Assembly: GCF_005434915.1 (NCBI RefSeq)
Contig: NZ_SKCG01000001.1
Location: 1,240,001 to 1,304,000, forward strand
Reading direction: 5' to 3'
DNA: 64,000 nucleotides
From: Aurantiacibacter suaedae
Lineage (GTDB): Bacteria; Pseudomonadota; Alphaproteobacteria; Sphingomonadales; Sphingomonadaceae
Shown: positions 1 to 10,541 of the stretch, piece by piece
Position numbering within the stretch: position 1 is the stretch's first letter
Layout of the letters: each line of letters opens with the position of its first letter
Translations under genes and position numbers: made by a program
Notes under the pieces: generated by a model
What the model was told of the DNA's origin: nothing
Databases searched by the model: none
What the model saw: the letters and a program-made list of their open reading frames with translations, nothing else

Positions 1-1289
1 ATTCCGCAGAATACGGCAAAGGCGCTGGCCTTGCGCATCAGAAACCCGGCATAGACGCCAGGCGCCAACATGCCGATCGCGGCATAGGCAGACAGTCCGA
101 TCTCGACCAGCGAGCCGCTTGCAGCCAGCGTCAGCCACAACGCCACCAGCGCAAAGCCGATCATCGACACCCGCGAAGCCATCAGTTCGTGCGATTCTGC
201 GATGCTTGGCATTAGCGAACGCAGGATATTGCGCCCGAAGATCGAACCACAGGTAAGCAGGAGCACCGATCCGGGAACCAGCGCCAGCAGCGCGGCCGTA
301 CCCGCCAGCACGCCAAGCGCCCAGGCCGGATAGTTCTGGTCGACGAATGACAGCAATATCGCATTCGCATCGCCGCCCGGCACCGTGGTGCCCGCCAAAA
401 CGGCTGCAAAACCTAGCGCGATAATGAAGAAGTAGGACAGCGAATAGATCGGCTGCAAAACGGCGTTGCGCCGGATCGTGTTTTCTCCATCCGCTGAAAA
501 GCACAGCTGGAACATGTGTGGAAAGATATAGGTGCCAAGAGCCACGTTGAGCGCAGAGGTAACCAGCCAGGTCACGTTAAGGCCGAGTTCGGGCTGGCTG
601 CCGGGGAAACGGACAAGATCCGGGAAACGCTCGCCAACGGTGGCGAAAAGATCGAGCAGCGAAGCAGTCCCGACCTTGTCCGACACGGTCATCGCCAGGG
701 CAATCACCATCGCCAGCATCAGCACGTCCTTGACCCCGGCAGCGAAGGCCGCCGAACGCAAACCGGCCAGGAACACGAACGCTACCATCATCGCCACCGC
801 CACGAAGGCGGCCCCGGTGGGGGTCACTGCCGGGCCTGCCGCAAGACTGACCACCAGCGTCAACGCAGTCACCTGGATCTGCACATACACAATCAGCGCC
901 ACGATCCCCGCCGCAGCTACCCCTATGCCGAGCCAGCGCGAAGCGTAGCGATGAGCAAAGAAGTCAGCCTGCGTCACCAGGCCGTAGCGTTTGCCATAGA
1001 CCTGGATCAACGGCGTCAGCCAGTAGGCAACGGTGGCCGCCAGCGAAACCGAACAAAATGCGAGGTAAGCAGGCGCCCCATAAGCCCACGCGTACCCGGA
1101 AATTCCCAGCACGGCGAAGGTCGTGTAAATCTCTCCGGCATTGAGAAACCAGAAGATAATCAAGCCCATCTTGCGCCCGCCCAGGGCCCAATCTTCCATG
1201 GACTGGGCCCGCTTCTGCTTGACCTTGCCATAGACGATGGAGCCGAGGACGGTGCCACCGACGATCAGAGCGATGAGAGAGAGGATCAT
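1..1289 (-). CDS. Sodium:solute symporter (SSS family), 3'-truncated by window edge
   Basis: Probable Na+-coupled solute transporter of the inner membrane. The minus-strand frame is open from the ATG at 1289 to the window edge (about 429 residues) and is almost continuously hydrophobic, with many helices. It begins MILSLIALIVGGTVLGSIVY and contains the SSS-typical stretch EDWALGGRKMG near residue 35, followed by GEIYTTFAVLG. The substrate cannot be told. The start ATG overlaps the TGA of the upstream DUF3311 gene (ATGA), so the two are translationally coupled; a purine-rich GAGGGGAG lies just upstream. DUF3311 next to SSS transporters is a known pairing. The C-terminus lies outside the window. 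Confidence 0.85.
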   Translation of the reverse strand, partial: MILSLIALIVGGTVLGSIVYGKVKQKRAQSMEDWALGGRKMGLIIFWFLNAGEIYTTFAVLGISGYAWAYGAPAYLAFCSVSLAATVAYWLTPLIQVYGKRYGLVTQADFFAHRYASRWLGIGVAAAGIVALIVYVQIQVTALTLVVSLAAGPAVTPTGAAFVAVAMMVAFVFLAGLRSAAFAAGVKDVLMLAMVIALAMTVSDKVGTASLLDLFATVGERFPDLVRFPGSQPELGLNVTWLVTSALNVALGTYIFPHMFQLCFSADGENTIRRNAVLQPIYSLSYFFIIALGFAAVLAGTTVPGGDANAILLSFVDQNYPAWALGVLAGTAALLALVPGSVLLLTCGSIFGRNILRSLMPSIAESHELMASRVSMIGFALVALWLTLAASGSLVEIGLSAYAAIGMLAPGVYAGFLMRKASAFAVFCG

Positions 1290-1552
1290 GGACAGCTCCC
1301 CTCGTCGGGAGAAACTGCACCTGCACTCACCGACCCAGACCTATGCTTGCGCTCAAGCCAATAGCGAAGTGCAAGCACGAGGGTGGCAAACACGATGCCA
1401 GCCATCTGCCACGCCATGACGAACGGAATTCCGAAAGGGCTCCACTCGACGCCGTTGGCCCAATCCGCAAACCCAAGCTGCCAGACAAACGGCAGCAAGA
1501 GAAGCAGGTCCGCCCTGCGCAGCACAGGGGACGTTTCGATATGCTCTGTCAC
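1286..1552 (-). CDS. DUF3311 family small membrane protein
   Basis: An 88-residue protein with two hydrophobic segments (about residues 15-33 and 41-62), the second ending in a basic WLERKHR stretch. The size, the two-helix plan and the position immediately before an SSS symporter fit the DUF3311 family, thought to be a partner of such transporters. Its TGA overlaps the symporter ATG by the ATGA arrangement, so the two are probably made together. The function of the family is not established, and the assignment rests on layout and context as much as on sequence. Confidence 0.7.
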   Translation of the reverse strand: MTEHIETSPVLRRADLLLLLPFVWQLGFADWANGVEWSPFGIPFVMAWQMAGIVFATLVLALRYWLERKHRSGSVSAGAVSPDEGSCP

Positions 1553-1656
1553 GCTGCTTCCTTGCCCTAAACCGTTTCTTAAAACGTACGTCTGGAGCGA
1601 GGGCAGAATGTCCGCAATGTCAAACTATCATCAAGGTCGTTGCCGTTGATGCAACA

Positions 1657-2583
1657 TCATTGCTCGGCTGGCCTTAGCGATACGGGGCCGTTCCAACGTC
1701 GCAGTTGAGCCTCCAGTCGTTTCAGCATCTTTACCGGGGCGCCTTCCAACTGACGCCCGGATCGCAAAACCAGGCTTACAGTCGTTCCCTCGAGGCCATT
1801 GTCGTCTATCGGTATGCTGACCATCTCACCAGCCTCAAGCTCGGCCCAGGCTGAGACCTCTGGCAGGATCGTGCAGGCGATGCCTGCCTTTACGCTTTGC
1901 AACATGACCGCGATCGAATTGGTGCAGATGCTTGGCTCGATCTTGCGATTTCGCCCGCTCTCGGCGCTGCCAAGGATCTGCCTTATGCGAAAGTGAGCCG
2001 GGGGCAGGCAAAGCGGCTGGTCGCAAAGCTCCTCCAGCGTGACACTGCCGCGCTTCGCCAGCGCATGGTCTGCCCGCACGATCGCCATCAAGGGCTGGGC
2101 GATAGCCGCGCGCACCTGAAGCTTGAGATCGTGCGGCGTCTGGAACACAAGGCCCACATGGGCTTCATCGTCGGCGATCTGGCGCAGTATCTCTTGTGTC
2201 GCGCCGGTGCGGATATCGAGCGATATTTGCGGATTTTCTTCCGCGAAGTGGCTGATGAGAGACGTAAACGACTGCCCGAGGAATCCCTCGCCCACTGCAA
2301 TGGTCACATTCCCGGTGCGCACCGATCGCAAGTCATCCAAGCGTGATTTGAGAGCCTCGCGGTCCGCAAGCTGGTTGCGATAATGATCGACCACGATCTC
2401 GCCAGCGTGAGTAAGCCTGATACCGCGCCGCCCCTTTTCGACGAGAGAGAGGCCGAAGTCCGCCTCAAGCTGGGCAATCTGACGGCTTATCGATGAAGGC
2501 GCGATGTTGAGCCGGTCGCCCGCCGCCCTCATTGAGCCCGCAGAATACGCTTCCAGCAGATATCGCATCCCGGCTTCGTTCAT
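1657..2583 (-). CDS. LysR family transcriptional regulator
   Basis: A 308-residue DNA-binding regulator. The N-terminal winged helix-turn-helix is clear: residues 1-60 contain AAGDRLNIAPSSISRQIAQL, a canonical LysR recognition helix. Residues 90-300 form the periplasmic-binding-like effector domain, starting GNVTIAVGEGFLGQSF. It lies 104 bp upstream of, and in the same direction as, the DUF3311/SSS pair, so it may control that transporter in response to its substrate. That link is inferred from position only. LysR genes are more often divergent from their target, so control of another locus is possible. Confidence 0.9.
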   Translation of the reverse strand: MNEAGMRYLLEAYSAGSMRAAGDRLNIAPSSISRQIAQLEADFGLSLVEKGRRGIRLTHAGEIVVDHYRNQLADREALKSRLDDLRSVRTGNVTIAVGEGFLGQSFTSLISHFAEENPQISLDIRTGATQEILRQIADDEAHVGLVFQTPHDLKLQVRAAIAQPLMAIVRADHALAKRGSVTLEELCDQPLCLPPAHFRIRQILGSAESGRNRKIEPSICTNSIAVMLQSVKAGIACTILPEVSAWAELEAGEMVSIPIDDNGLEGTTVSLVLRSGRQLEGAPVKMLKRLEAQLRRWNGPVSLRPAEQ

Positions 2584-3219
2584 TGCGTTGGTCCTTGGCC
2601 TGTCAGGTAGTCAAAACTGGCAGCATTTTCGACGCACGCCAATCCCATGAACATGGCAGCCTGTCCAATCAGCACCCTCGTGCAGATCACCATTCTTGTC
2701 GTCAAGCGCCGCCAGAAACCGATTATAACTTGGCTGGAAGCTCCGGCACGGCCTCGAACAGGCCGGCTACCAAGCCGGGTGCTCTTGGCCTGACCCCAAC
2801 TCATCTCCGATCCGCCTAGGCACCCATGAGGTCGCGACGCTTTTCCAGCGCGCGGCCTCTTCTGTATGCACGCTCGGTCGAAGATCCGATAAAAATCCAA
2901 GAGCGACCGGAAAGCAGCACGCGCAAATACAATCCACCGCCATCGGAATGAACTCCAACTTTGGTGATGCTGGGCACCTGTTTGATGTTGAGTTTGTTAC
3001 GCGCGCGAGGCCATGTCGCGACATTATCTGGCCGGAACACCCGTGCAAGCAATAAACTCAGCCATAATTACGGCGGCGGTCTGCAGCGCATTCTGGCGAA
3101 CTTGGTGAACTTGAGCGAACGCTTGCTCCAAGCATAATTGCTAAAAATGATGCTTTATCTAGGATTTAGCCATCTCTCGGTGGTTCGCCATGGTTCGCCG
3201 AAATCCGGCATCTGGCATT
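2584..3219. other. Gene-poor interval between LysR and tRNA-Ser
   Basis: No intact gene was found in these roughly 640 bases. Several short frames are open but none has convincing composition. The only recognisable coding trace is the integrase N-terminal fragment listed separately. Near 3179-3200 there is a short tandem repeat of TGGTTCGCCA/TGGTTCGCCG. The stretch looks like the eroded end of an integrated element. Confidence 0.5.
2816..3052 (-). pseudogene. Relic of a tyrosine integrase N-terminus (Arm DNA-binding domain)
   Basis: A 78-codon minus-strand frame contains KLNIKQVPSITKVGVHSDGG followed by GLYLRVLLSGRSWIFI (from about base 2995 downward). This closely resembles the N-terminal arm-binding domain of phage/island integrases, whose usual pattern is KLT-x-KQV...HSDGGGLYL-V...G-R-W-F. 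Homology stops after about 40 residues and the frame ends at 2816, so the catalytic domain (R-H-R-Y) is gone. The fragment sits 170 bp downstream of the 3' end of tRNA-Ser on the same strand, the classical place for the integrase of a tRNA-targeting element. I infer an ancient, mostly deleted integration. Confidence 0.65.
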
Positions 3220-3310
3220 TGGCGGAGCGGGAGGGATTCGAACCCTCGATACGGGGTTACCGTATACACACTTTCCAGGCGTGCGCCTTCGACCACTCGG
3301 CCACCGCTCC
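3220..3310 (-). tRNA. tRNA-Ser (anticodon GGA)
   Basis: A full serine tRNA cloverleaf reads on the minus strand. The acceptor stem is GGAGCGG paired with CCGCTCC, with discriminator G and an encoded CCA at 3222-3220. The anticodon loop CTGGAAAG gives anticodon GGA. A long variable arm typical of class II tRNAs (TGTATACGGTAACCCCGTAT) precedes the T arm GAGGGTTCGAATCCCTC. It decodes UCC/UCU. An integrase relic lies downstream of its 3' end. Confidence 0.96.
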
Positions 3311-3418
3311 GCATGTCGATCCGCTCCGCACGTAAACCGGAGTGATCGGACAAGGGCGTCGCCCTAGCGGCGTGCGGGGCGGATGACAAGCGCGCTTGCG
3401 CCGTATAGGCAAAACACC

Positions 3419-3823
3419 ATGACTCGCTCTTTCGACAAGGCACCCGGTGCGCAGGAAATGGAGGCCATCGCCCGCCATACCCTTGCCCGCCTCCCCGCAG
3501 CCTTTGCCGGGCAGCTTGGCAACCTCAGCCTCGCTGTCGAGGACTTCGCCGAAGATGCCCTGCTCGATGAGCTTGGGATCGAAAGCGCTTACCAACTCAC
3601 CGGCGTCTATGAGGGCATTCCGCTGACCGAACAGTCGATCGACCATTCCGGCACCATGCCCGAACGGGTGCGCTTGTTTCGCCTCCCCATCCTGCTCGAA
3701 TGGTGCGAGCGCGGCGACGTCACGCTTGAGGACCTTGTGGCCCATGTCGTGATTCACGAGATAGGGCATCACTTCGGGCTGTCCGATGCGGATATGCACT
3801 CATTGGAAGACCAGGTTTTGTAG
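3419..3823 (+). CDS. Zincin-like metallopeptidase family protein (COG3824 type)
   Basis: About 134 residues, carrying the zinc-protease signature HEIGHHFGLSD (HExxHxxG) near the C-terminus, preceded by VTLEDLVAHVVI. This matches small, single-domain, minigluzincin-like proteins widespread in alphaproteobacteria, whose substrate is unknown. The two His and the Glu of the motif are intact, so it may be catalytically competent. I chose the ATG at 3419, giving the usual beginning MTRSFDKAP; an in-frame ATG at 3383 would add 12 residues, and neither has a strong ribosome site. No signal peptide is seen, so it is probably cytoplasmic. Confidence 0.82.
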   Translation: MTRSFDKAPGAQEMEAIARHTLARLPAAFAGQLGNLSLAVEDFAEDALLDELGIESAYQLTGVYEGIPLTEQSIDHSGTMPERVRLFRLPILLEWCERGDVTLEDLVAHVVIHEIGHHFGLSDADMHSLEDQVL

Positions 3824-3859
3824 CTTGCCAAAGCGCGCCGTGGTGGCACTCTCGCCCCT

Positions 3860-4885
3860 ATGATCAAACTTTATCTGATGGCCGCTAGCCTGCTCGTCCT
3901 CCCTTCGCCTGCCATGGCGCAGGACGAGCCACGCACCCCCGACAGCGTGGTCGCCGCATCCGCGCCGGAGGAATGGGTGCCGATCGCGCCCGAGGATATT
4001 CTCGTGATCGAGCTGGCGCCCGCCAACGACGGCTCGGCGCGCCGGGTGGTGATCCAGCTTCTACCGCCGCCGTTCAGCCAGCCGTGGGTCGAGAACATCC
4101 GGACGCTCGCCCGTGCGCACTGGTGGGATGGCAAGAGCGTCTATCGCGTCGTCGACAACTGGGTGGCGCAATGGGGAGGCGGCGATCCCGAGCTGGGGAT
4201 GGACCCTGGGCCGTTGCCCGAGGGGGTGGCGGCGCCCACAGCAAGCTACGAATTGCCGAGCCCGTTCGACCTCGACACGACGCGGCATAGCGGGGTCGCA
4301 TGGCAGGATGTTGCGGCAGCGGCAATGCTCACCGGTTTCTATGCAACCGGGCGCACCCTCGAAGATCTTGCTTCGCTTGATGTGTCAGCAGATCACCAAA
4401 ACATAAGCGGCGACCGCTACGCCAACATCACGGCGTTTACCAACGGCTGGCCTTTCGCCGGAGGAGGAGAGAGCTTCTGGCCCGTCCACTGCTACGGCTC
4501 GGTCGGAGTCGCGCGCGATCTTGCGCCCGATACCGGCACCGGCTCAGAACTCTACGCAGTGATCGGCCATGCACCGCGCCAGCTTGATCGCAATATCGCC
4601 GTGGTCGGGCGGGTGATCGAAGGGATCGAACATCTCTCCACCCTCACCCGTGGCACCGCCGAAGCCGGAGTCTATGTCGAGCGCAGCGAAGACACCCCCA
4701 TCGTCAGCGTCCGGCTCGCCAGCGAGTTGTCCGAGCCACCTGCCTATGAATACCTCGACACAGCCAGCGGAAGCTTCGCCCGCTATATCGCAGTGCGCGC
4801 CAACCGGCAGGATAGCTTCTACGAAGTACCCGCAGGCGGGGTCGACATCTGCAATGTGCAGGTGCCTATAAGGCCGGCCCCATGA
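3860..4885 (+). CDS. Cyclophilin-type peptidyl-prolyl cis-trans isomerase, secreted
   Basis: A 341-residue protein with a signal peptide (MIKLYLMAASLLVLPSPAMA, cleavage after AMA). It has a cyclophilin-like body in which WWDGKSVYRVVDNWVAQWGG resembles the start of the domain and GSELYAVIGHAPRQLDRNI resembles the later conserved block. It is longer than minimal cyclophilins because of insertions around residues 110-190. It probably assists protein folding in the periplasm. The stop overlaps the ATG of the next gene (ATGA), so the pair is translationally coupled. Active-site residues are divergent from the CypA set, so catalytic activity is not certain. Confidence 0.8.
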   Translation: MIKLYLMAASLLVLPSPAMAQDEPRTPDSVVAASAPEEWVPIAPEDILVIELAPANDGSARRVVIQLLPPPFSQPWVENIRTLARAHWWDGKSVYRVVDNWVAQWGGGDPELGMDPGPLPEGVAAPTASYELPSPFDLDTTRHSGVAWQDVAAAAMLTGFYATGRTLEDLASLDVSADHQNISGDRYANITAFTNGWPFAGGGESFWPVHCYGSVGVARDLAPDTGTGSELYAVIGHAPRQLDRNIAVVGRVIEGIEHLSTLTRGTAEAGVYVERSEDTPIVSVRLASELSEPPAYEYLDTASGSFARYIAVRANRQDSFYEVPAGGVDICNVQVPIRPAP

Positions 4886-5202
4886 ACGAAACCGTCACCC
4901 ACACGGGCAAGGTTTGGCTCTGGACCAGCGCCACCTCGCCCGGCAGCTGGCACTTCCTCACCATCGACGGTGCGGCGGGCGAGGCCATCGCCGCGCACGA
5001 GGCCATGCGGCGGCTCGAATTCGGCAGCGGACGCGGGTTCGGCTCGGTCAAGGTGCGCGCACGTATTGGGGAAAGCGTTTGGAACACCTCGGTCTTCCCC
5101 GCGAGCGAGGACGGCTACATCCTCCCGCTCAAGGCCGCGATCCGCAAAGCCGAGGGGATCGCGCAGGGCAGCGAAGTGACCGCCGAGCTGGACTTGCTCT
5201 GA
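4882..5202 (+). CDS. DUF1905 domain protein
   Basis: A 106-residue protein that is a single DUF1905 domain, recognisable from the start HTGKVWLWTSATSPGSWHFL and from GFGSVKVRARIGESVWNTSV with the closing GYILPLKAAIRKAEG. DUF1905 proteins are small beta-rich barrels with no firmly established activity, often annotated as YdeI/OmpD-associated. It starts inside the cyclophilin stop codon (ATGA overlap), so both are probably translated from one mRNA. No signal peptide is present, so the partners act in different compartments and the coupling may reflect expression rather than shared function. Confidence 0.85.
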   Translation: MNETVTHTGKVWLWTSATSPGSWHFLTIDGAAGEAIAAHEAMRRLEFGSGRGFGSVKVRARIGESVWNTSVFPASEDGYILPLKAAIRKAEGIAQGSEVTAELDLL

Positions 5203-5209
5203 CGCCTCT

Positions 5210-5580
5210 CTATTCGGCTTGCCGTTGCATCAATTCGATCCGGTTGCCGAAGGGATCGTGAATATCCGCCCGGACATAGCCCGCTAGCGGGCCGCCATCG
5301 CTGCTAACCACACCTGCATCCGCCAGCCGAGCGCGAAACTCCGCCAGATCGTCGACCAGCAAGGCCGGATGCGCCTTCTTCGCCGGGGCAAAGCCCTGCT
5401 CCACCCCGAGATGGATTTGCGCGCCGCCACCGGTGAACCAGCACCCGCCCCGCTTGGCCATGTCGGCAGGTTTGGGCACCTCTTTCAGGCCGAGAATGTC
5501 AGCGTAGAAGCCGCGCGCACGGTCCTCCTCGCCCGGCGGCATGGCGATCTGCACATGGTCGATACCGATAATGCCGGCGC

Positions 5581-5584
<4 letters not shown>
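5210..5584 (-). CDS. VOC family (glyoxalase/dioxygenase-like) protein
   Basis: A 124-residue two-module betaalphabetabetabeta protein of the vicinal oxygen chelate superfamily. Visible metal-ligand positions are His in IDHVQIAM near the N-terminus, His in AQIHLGVEQ mid-protein and Glu in NRIELMQ near the C-terminus. The substrate is unknown; such single-domain members include glyoxalase and antibiotic-resistance proteins. Its ATG overlaps the stop of the upstream rsh gene by 4 bases, so it is translationally coupled to the stringent-response enzyme, which is unusual enough to note. A catalytic link between the two is not implied by the sequence. Confidence 0.85.
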
Positions 5585-7662
<2,078 letters not shown>

Positions 7663-7752
7663 TTGCGCCCCAAGATAGTGGCGATTTCGTGGCTGCACAG
7701 CCGCTTTCTTTGCGCGGCACGCGATTTCTCGCCCTTCAGGCAGTATCCTTCA

Positions 7753-8310
7753 TCAACCGCCCACGTTGATCGCGACGTCAGCCTCCGCCACTTCGAAAAC
7801 GGGGCGAGGCGCCGGAGCGTTATCGGCATAGATGAAGCCGGCGACCGGATTGCGGCGCGAACCTAGCGCTCCGATGGGGTCATACCACACGCGCACTTCG
7901 CTCCAGTCACCCGCTTCCGAAACGTCGACAACCGGCACCCCGGTTTCGATCCCGCCGGGACGCGACCAGTTGGCGTGATCGATCAGGATGTGCCGCTCAT
8001 CAATGATCTGAGACACCACGGCAACGTGACCCAGCGGCATGGCGCCGCTCGACCGGAAAGCCATCACCGCACCGACCTGCGGCTGCTGCCCGCGCTCGTA
8101 GCGCCCTTCGGCAGCGTTCCACCAAAGGTGCGCGTTGCCGTGAATTTCGATCCCGGAATGATCGCGAGCATATGGCACGCACTGGAGCCGGGCCTGAGCC
8201 GGTTGCGCTGACAGCGCCGCCATCAAAAGAACCAGCGGCCAAAGCCACTTACGCCAAGAAAAGACACCAACGCGATCCGATCCCCGCAGGAACCCCATGC
8301 TTGTTTTCAT
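7753..8310 (-). CDS. CHAP domain protein, secreted or membrane-anchored
   Basis: A 185-residue protein with an N-terminal hydrophobic export segment (about residues 18-40, ending AQPAQA) followed by a CHAP (NlpC/P60-like cysteine amidase) domain. The catalytic Cys lies in RLQCVPYARDHSG and the His in MPLGHVAVVSQI, the expected order. CHAP enzymes cleave peptidoglycan stem peptides or related amides. The length is short, with no other domain. A 15-bp palindrome lies about 40 bases upstream of the start (listed separately). It is probably periplasmic and involved in wall remodelling, by family analogy. Confidence 0.87.
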   Translation of the reverse strand: MKTSMGFLRGSDRVGVFSWRKWLWPLVLLMAALSAQPAQARLQCVPYARDHSGIEIHGNAHLWWNAAEGRYERGQQPQVGAVMAFRSSGAMPLGHVAVVSQIIDERHILIDHANWSRPGGIETGVPVVDVSEAGDWSEVRVWYDPIGALGSRRNPVAGFIYADNAPAPRPVFEVAEADVAINVGG

Positions 8311-8348
8311 GACTTACGCGACCCTCGGCTCGTTCACCCTGGGCCGCA

Positions 8349-8363
8349 TGATACACTGTATCA
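8349..8363. promoter_or_regulatory. Perfect palindrome TGATACACTGTATCA upstream of the CHAP gene
   Basis: Two 7-base arms (TGATACA/TGTATCA) around one central base, placed 39 bases before the CHAP start codon at 8310. Size and position fit a binding site for a dimeric regulator. The regulator is unknown, and no second copy was noticed in the window. Confidence 0.35.
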
Positions 8364-8510
8364 CGCCGTCAAGAACCCCATCGGGGCTCCTGCCATCGCG
8401 TTCAATTAACGGCTCAACGCGCTGCCGCGGGAACCGCACCGAGACTCACTCGTCCGGTGGATCGGCGTGGCGATTTGAGTCCCCACGTCCATTGGCCCTT
8501 CAGCGAATCG

Positions 8511-10439
8511 TCATTCGGTCCGGCCGACGATCTTGTCGACATTGCCCCGCGTCATCGAGTGATAACCTCCGCGGGTCCTGGCGTAGAGGGCCTTGGCAAT
8601 CGCCTGCCCCCATTTGTCCTGCGCCATCAATGTCGCGAACAGCGGCGAGACGAACTTGTTGCGGCCCACGCGGGTGAGGAACTCCTCGGCCTGCGGCACC
8701 ACCGGCTGATAGCGGTTGCGCAGCGCGGCATCGAGCCACAGGAACTGCACCTCGGTGTTGCCCGTCTGCGACAAGCCAAGCGTCTGGTCGAGCGCGGCCA
8801 GTTCGTTTGCAGACAACTCCTCGGGCAGGCGCTCAAGGAAACGGCGCTGCTCGGCGGCGCTCCACTCGGGCCATTCGGCTTCGATCACGGTCAGATCGCG
8901 GCTTTCCGCATAGGCGTCCACCGCTGCATCCACCGCAGCGAAGGCCTCCGGATCGGGCTTCAGCGCGTTGGACGGCAGGCCCGTGCCATAGACCCATTCG
9001 TCAAGCATCAGCTTGTCTTCCAGCTCCTCGTCCCCCTCAAGCAGGTTCTCGCGCATATCGGCAAGGAACATCTCCGAGGTTGCTGGCTGGAAGGCGTGGC
9101 GGTCGAACCAGCTACGCAGCCAGGCATCGAACTTCTCGCGCCCGACGGTGCTCTCGACGGTACGCAGGAAAACGGTGCCCTTGTCGTAGATCGCCTCGCC
9201 CGCGGTATCGAACGGGCTGGTGCCAGGCGGGGTGCGCATCGCGGTAACCGGGTTGCCCTCACCCATCTCCTCGACCATCTTGGCGAGTGCCGCATAGCTC
9301 AGCGCATATTCCTGCTCGGCGCGCAGTTTGCCGAACACCTTCTCGCTGATGCGGCTTTCGATATAAGAGGTTACACCCTCGTTCAGCCAGCCATCGCGCC
9401 AGCTGGCGTAGGTGACGAGGTTGCCCGACCAGCTATGCGCCAGTTCGTGCGCCACGAGCCCAGTGTTTGAGCGGTCCCCCGCGATGAAGGTCGGGGTGAG
9501 GAAGGTCATCACCGGGTTTTCCATGCCGCCATAGGGGAAGCTCGCTGGCAGCACGATCATGTCGTAGCGGCCCCAGCGATAGTCGCCATAAAGCTCCTCG
9601 GCGGCGTCGATCATGGCCTCGGTATCGCCCAGCTCCTTCTTCGCCGCTTCGAGCACCGATGGCTCGGCCCAGACGCCGGTACGCGGCCCAAGCTGCGCGA
9701 AAGCGATGTCGCCGGCTGCAATGGCAATGAGATAGGGCGGGACCGAGTGTTCCATCTCGAAGGTGTAGACCTTGGTGCCGTCCGGCCCGTTGGCAGGGTC
9801 GCCCCGACGGATGCCGCTCATCACCACGCCCAGCGCGGTGGGCGCGGCGATGCGGGCGTCCCAGCTCTGACGGATACCGGGGCTGTCCTGCGTGGGGATC
9901 CAGCTGCGGTTGAGGATCGCCTGGCCCTGGCTGAACAGGAACGGATGCTCCTTGCCTGCGGTCTGCTCGGGATCGAGCCATTGCAGAGCCTCGGCTCCGG
10001 GCGCGCTCTTGTAGGTGATGACGATCTGCTCTGGCGCGGTCACCGTGCCGTTGTCCTCGGCGAAGCTGATCGTGAAAGGCTCGCCCTTTTCGCTGCCATC
10101 AGGGTTTTCGCCCAGCTCGAAGCTGAGCGGCTCGCCGTCGCCATTGGTGACCGCAGACACTTCCAGACCATTGGAATCAAGCACGATTTCGCGCGCATCA
10201 TCGGCCGCTTCGATATCCAGCGTGGCGGTGCCGCCAACCTGCTCTGCCTCGAAATCGAGCCCCAGATCGAGCGAGACATGCGTCACGCGCGCCTCGGTGG
10301 GGCGCGCCCAGGTAAAGTCGTCGTGAGCCTCTGCGCTGGTCAAGATCGGCGCGACAAGGCGCTCTTCCGCTGGCTCATCGCCGGTCGAACAGGCAGCAAG
10401 AGCAAAGGCCAGCAAGGCAGCGGGACGGGACAGGCGCAT
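8511..10439 (-). CDS. M1 family metallopeptidase (aminopeptidase), lipoprotein
   Basis: A 642-residue zinc aminopeptidase with the lipoprotein signal MRLSRPAALLAFALAACSTG (lipobox LAAC). The M1 signatures are complete: the substrate motif GGMENP and the zinc motif HELAHSW, followed 18 residues later by the second ligand Glu in WLNEG. The C-terminal third is an alpha-helical domain as in leukotriene A4 hydrolase-like bacterial enzymes. It trims N-terminal residues from peptides, probably in the periplasm attached to a membrane. It stands alone, 102 bp downstream of hemF in the same direction. Confidence 0.94.
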   Translation of the reverse strand: MRLSRPAALLAFALAACSTGDEPAEERLVAPILTSAEAHDDFTWARPTEARVTHVSLDLGLDFEAEQVGGTATLDIEAADDAREIVLDSNGLEVSAVTNGDGEPLSFELGENPDGSEKGEPFTISFAEDNGTVTAPEQIVITYKSAPGAEALQWLDPEQTAGKEHPFLFSQGQAILNRSWIPTQDSPGIRQSWDARIAAPTALGVVMSGIRRGDPANGPDGTKVYTFEMEHSVPPYLIAIAAGDIAFAQLGPRTGVWAEPSVLEAAKKELGDTEAMIDAAEELYGDYRWGRYDMIVLPASFPYGGMENPVMTFLTPTFIAGDRSNTGLVAHELAHSWSGNLVTYASWRDGWLNEGVTSYIESRISEKVFGKLRAEQEYALSYAALAKMVEEMGEGNPVTAMRTPPGTSPFDTAGEAIYDKGTVFLRTVESTVGREKFDAWLRSWFDRHAFQPATSEMFLADMRENLLEGDEELEDKLMLDEWVYGTGLPSNALKPDPEAFAAVDAAVDAYAESRDLTVIEAEWPEWSAAEQRRFLERLPEELSANELAALDQTLGLSQTGNTEVQFLWLDAALRNRYQPVVPQAEEFLTRVGRNKFVSPLFATLMAQDKWGQAIAKALYARTRGGYHSMTRGNVDKIVGRTE

Positions 10440-10541
10440 GCAATTCTCCGAAGCGGCTGGCCGGGACTGGCGGCCAGTTTCACCGGCAACTACAACAAAA
10501 TCGGAGGTCCTGTCATCCCTCTGTCCTCAGCGCCGTTGCAA

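Noticed and set aside
516-1364. A 282-codon open frame on the plus strand
   Set aside because: It is antisense to the SSS symporter, rich in Arg/His/Gln without any domain, and its start has no ribosome site. High-GC antisense frames are expected.
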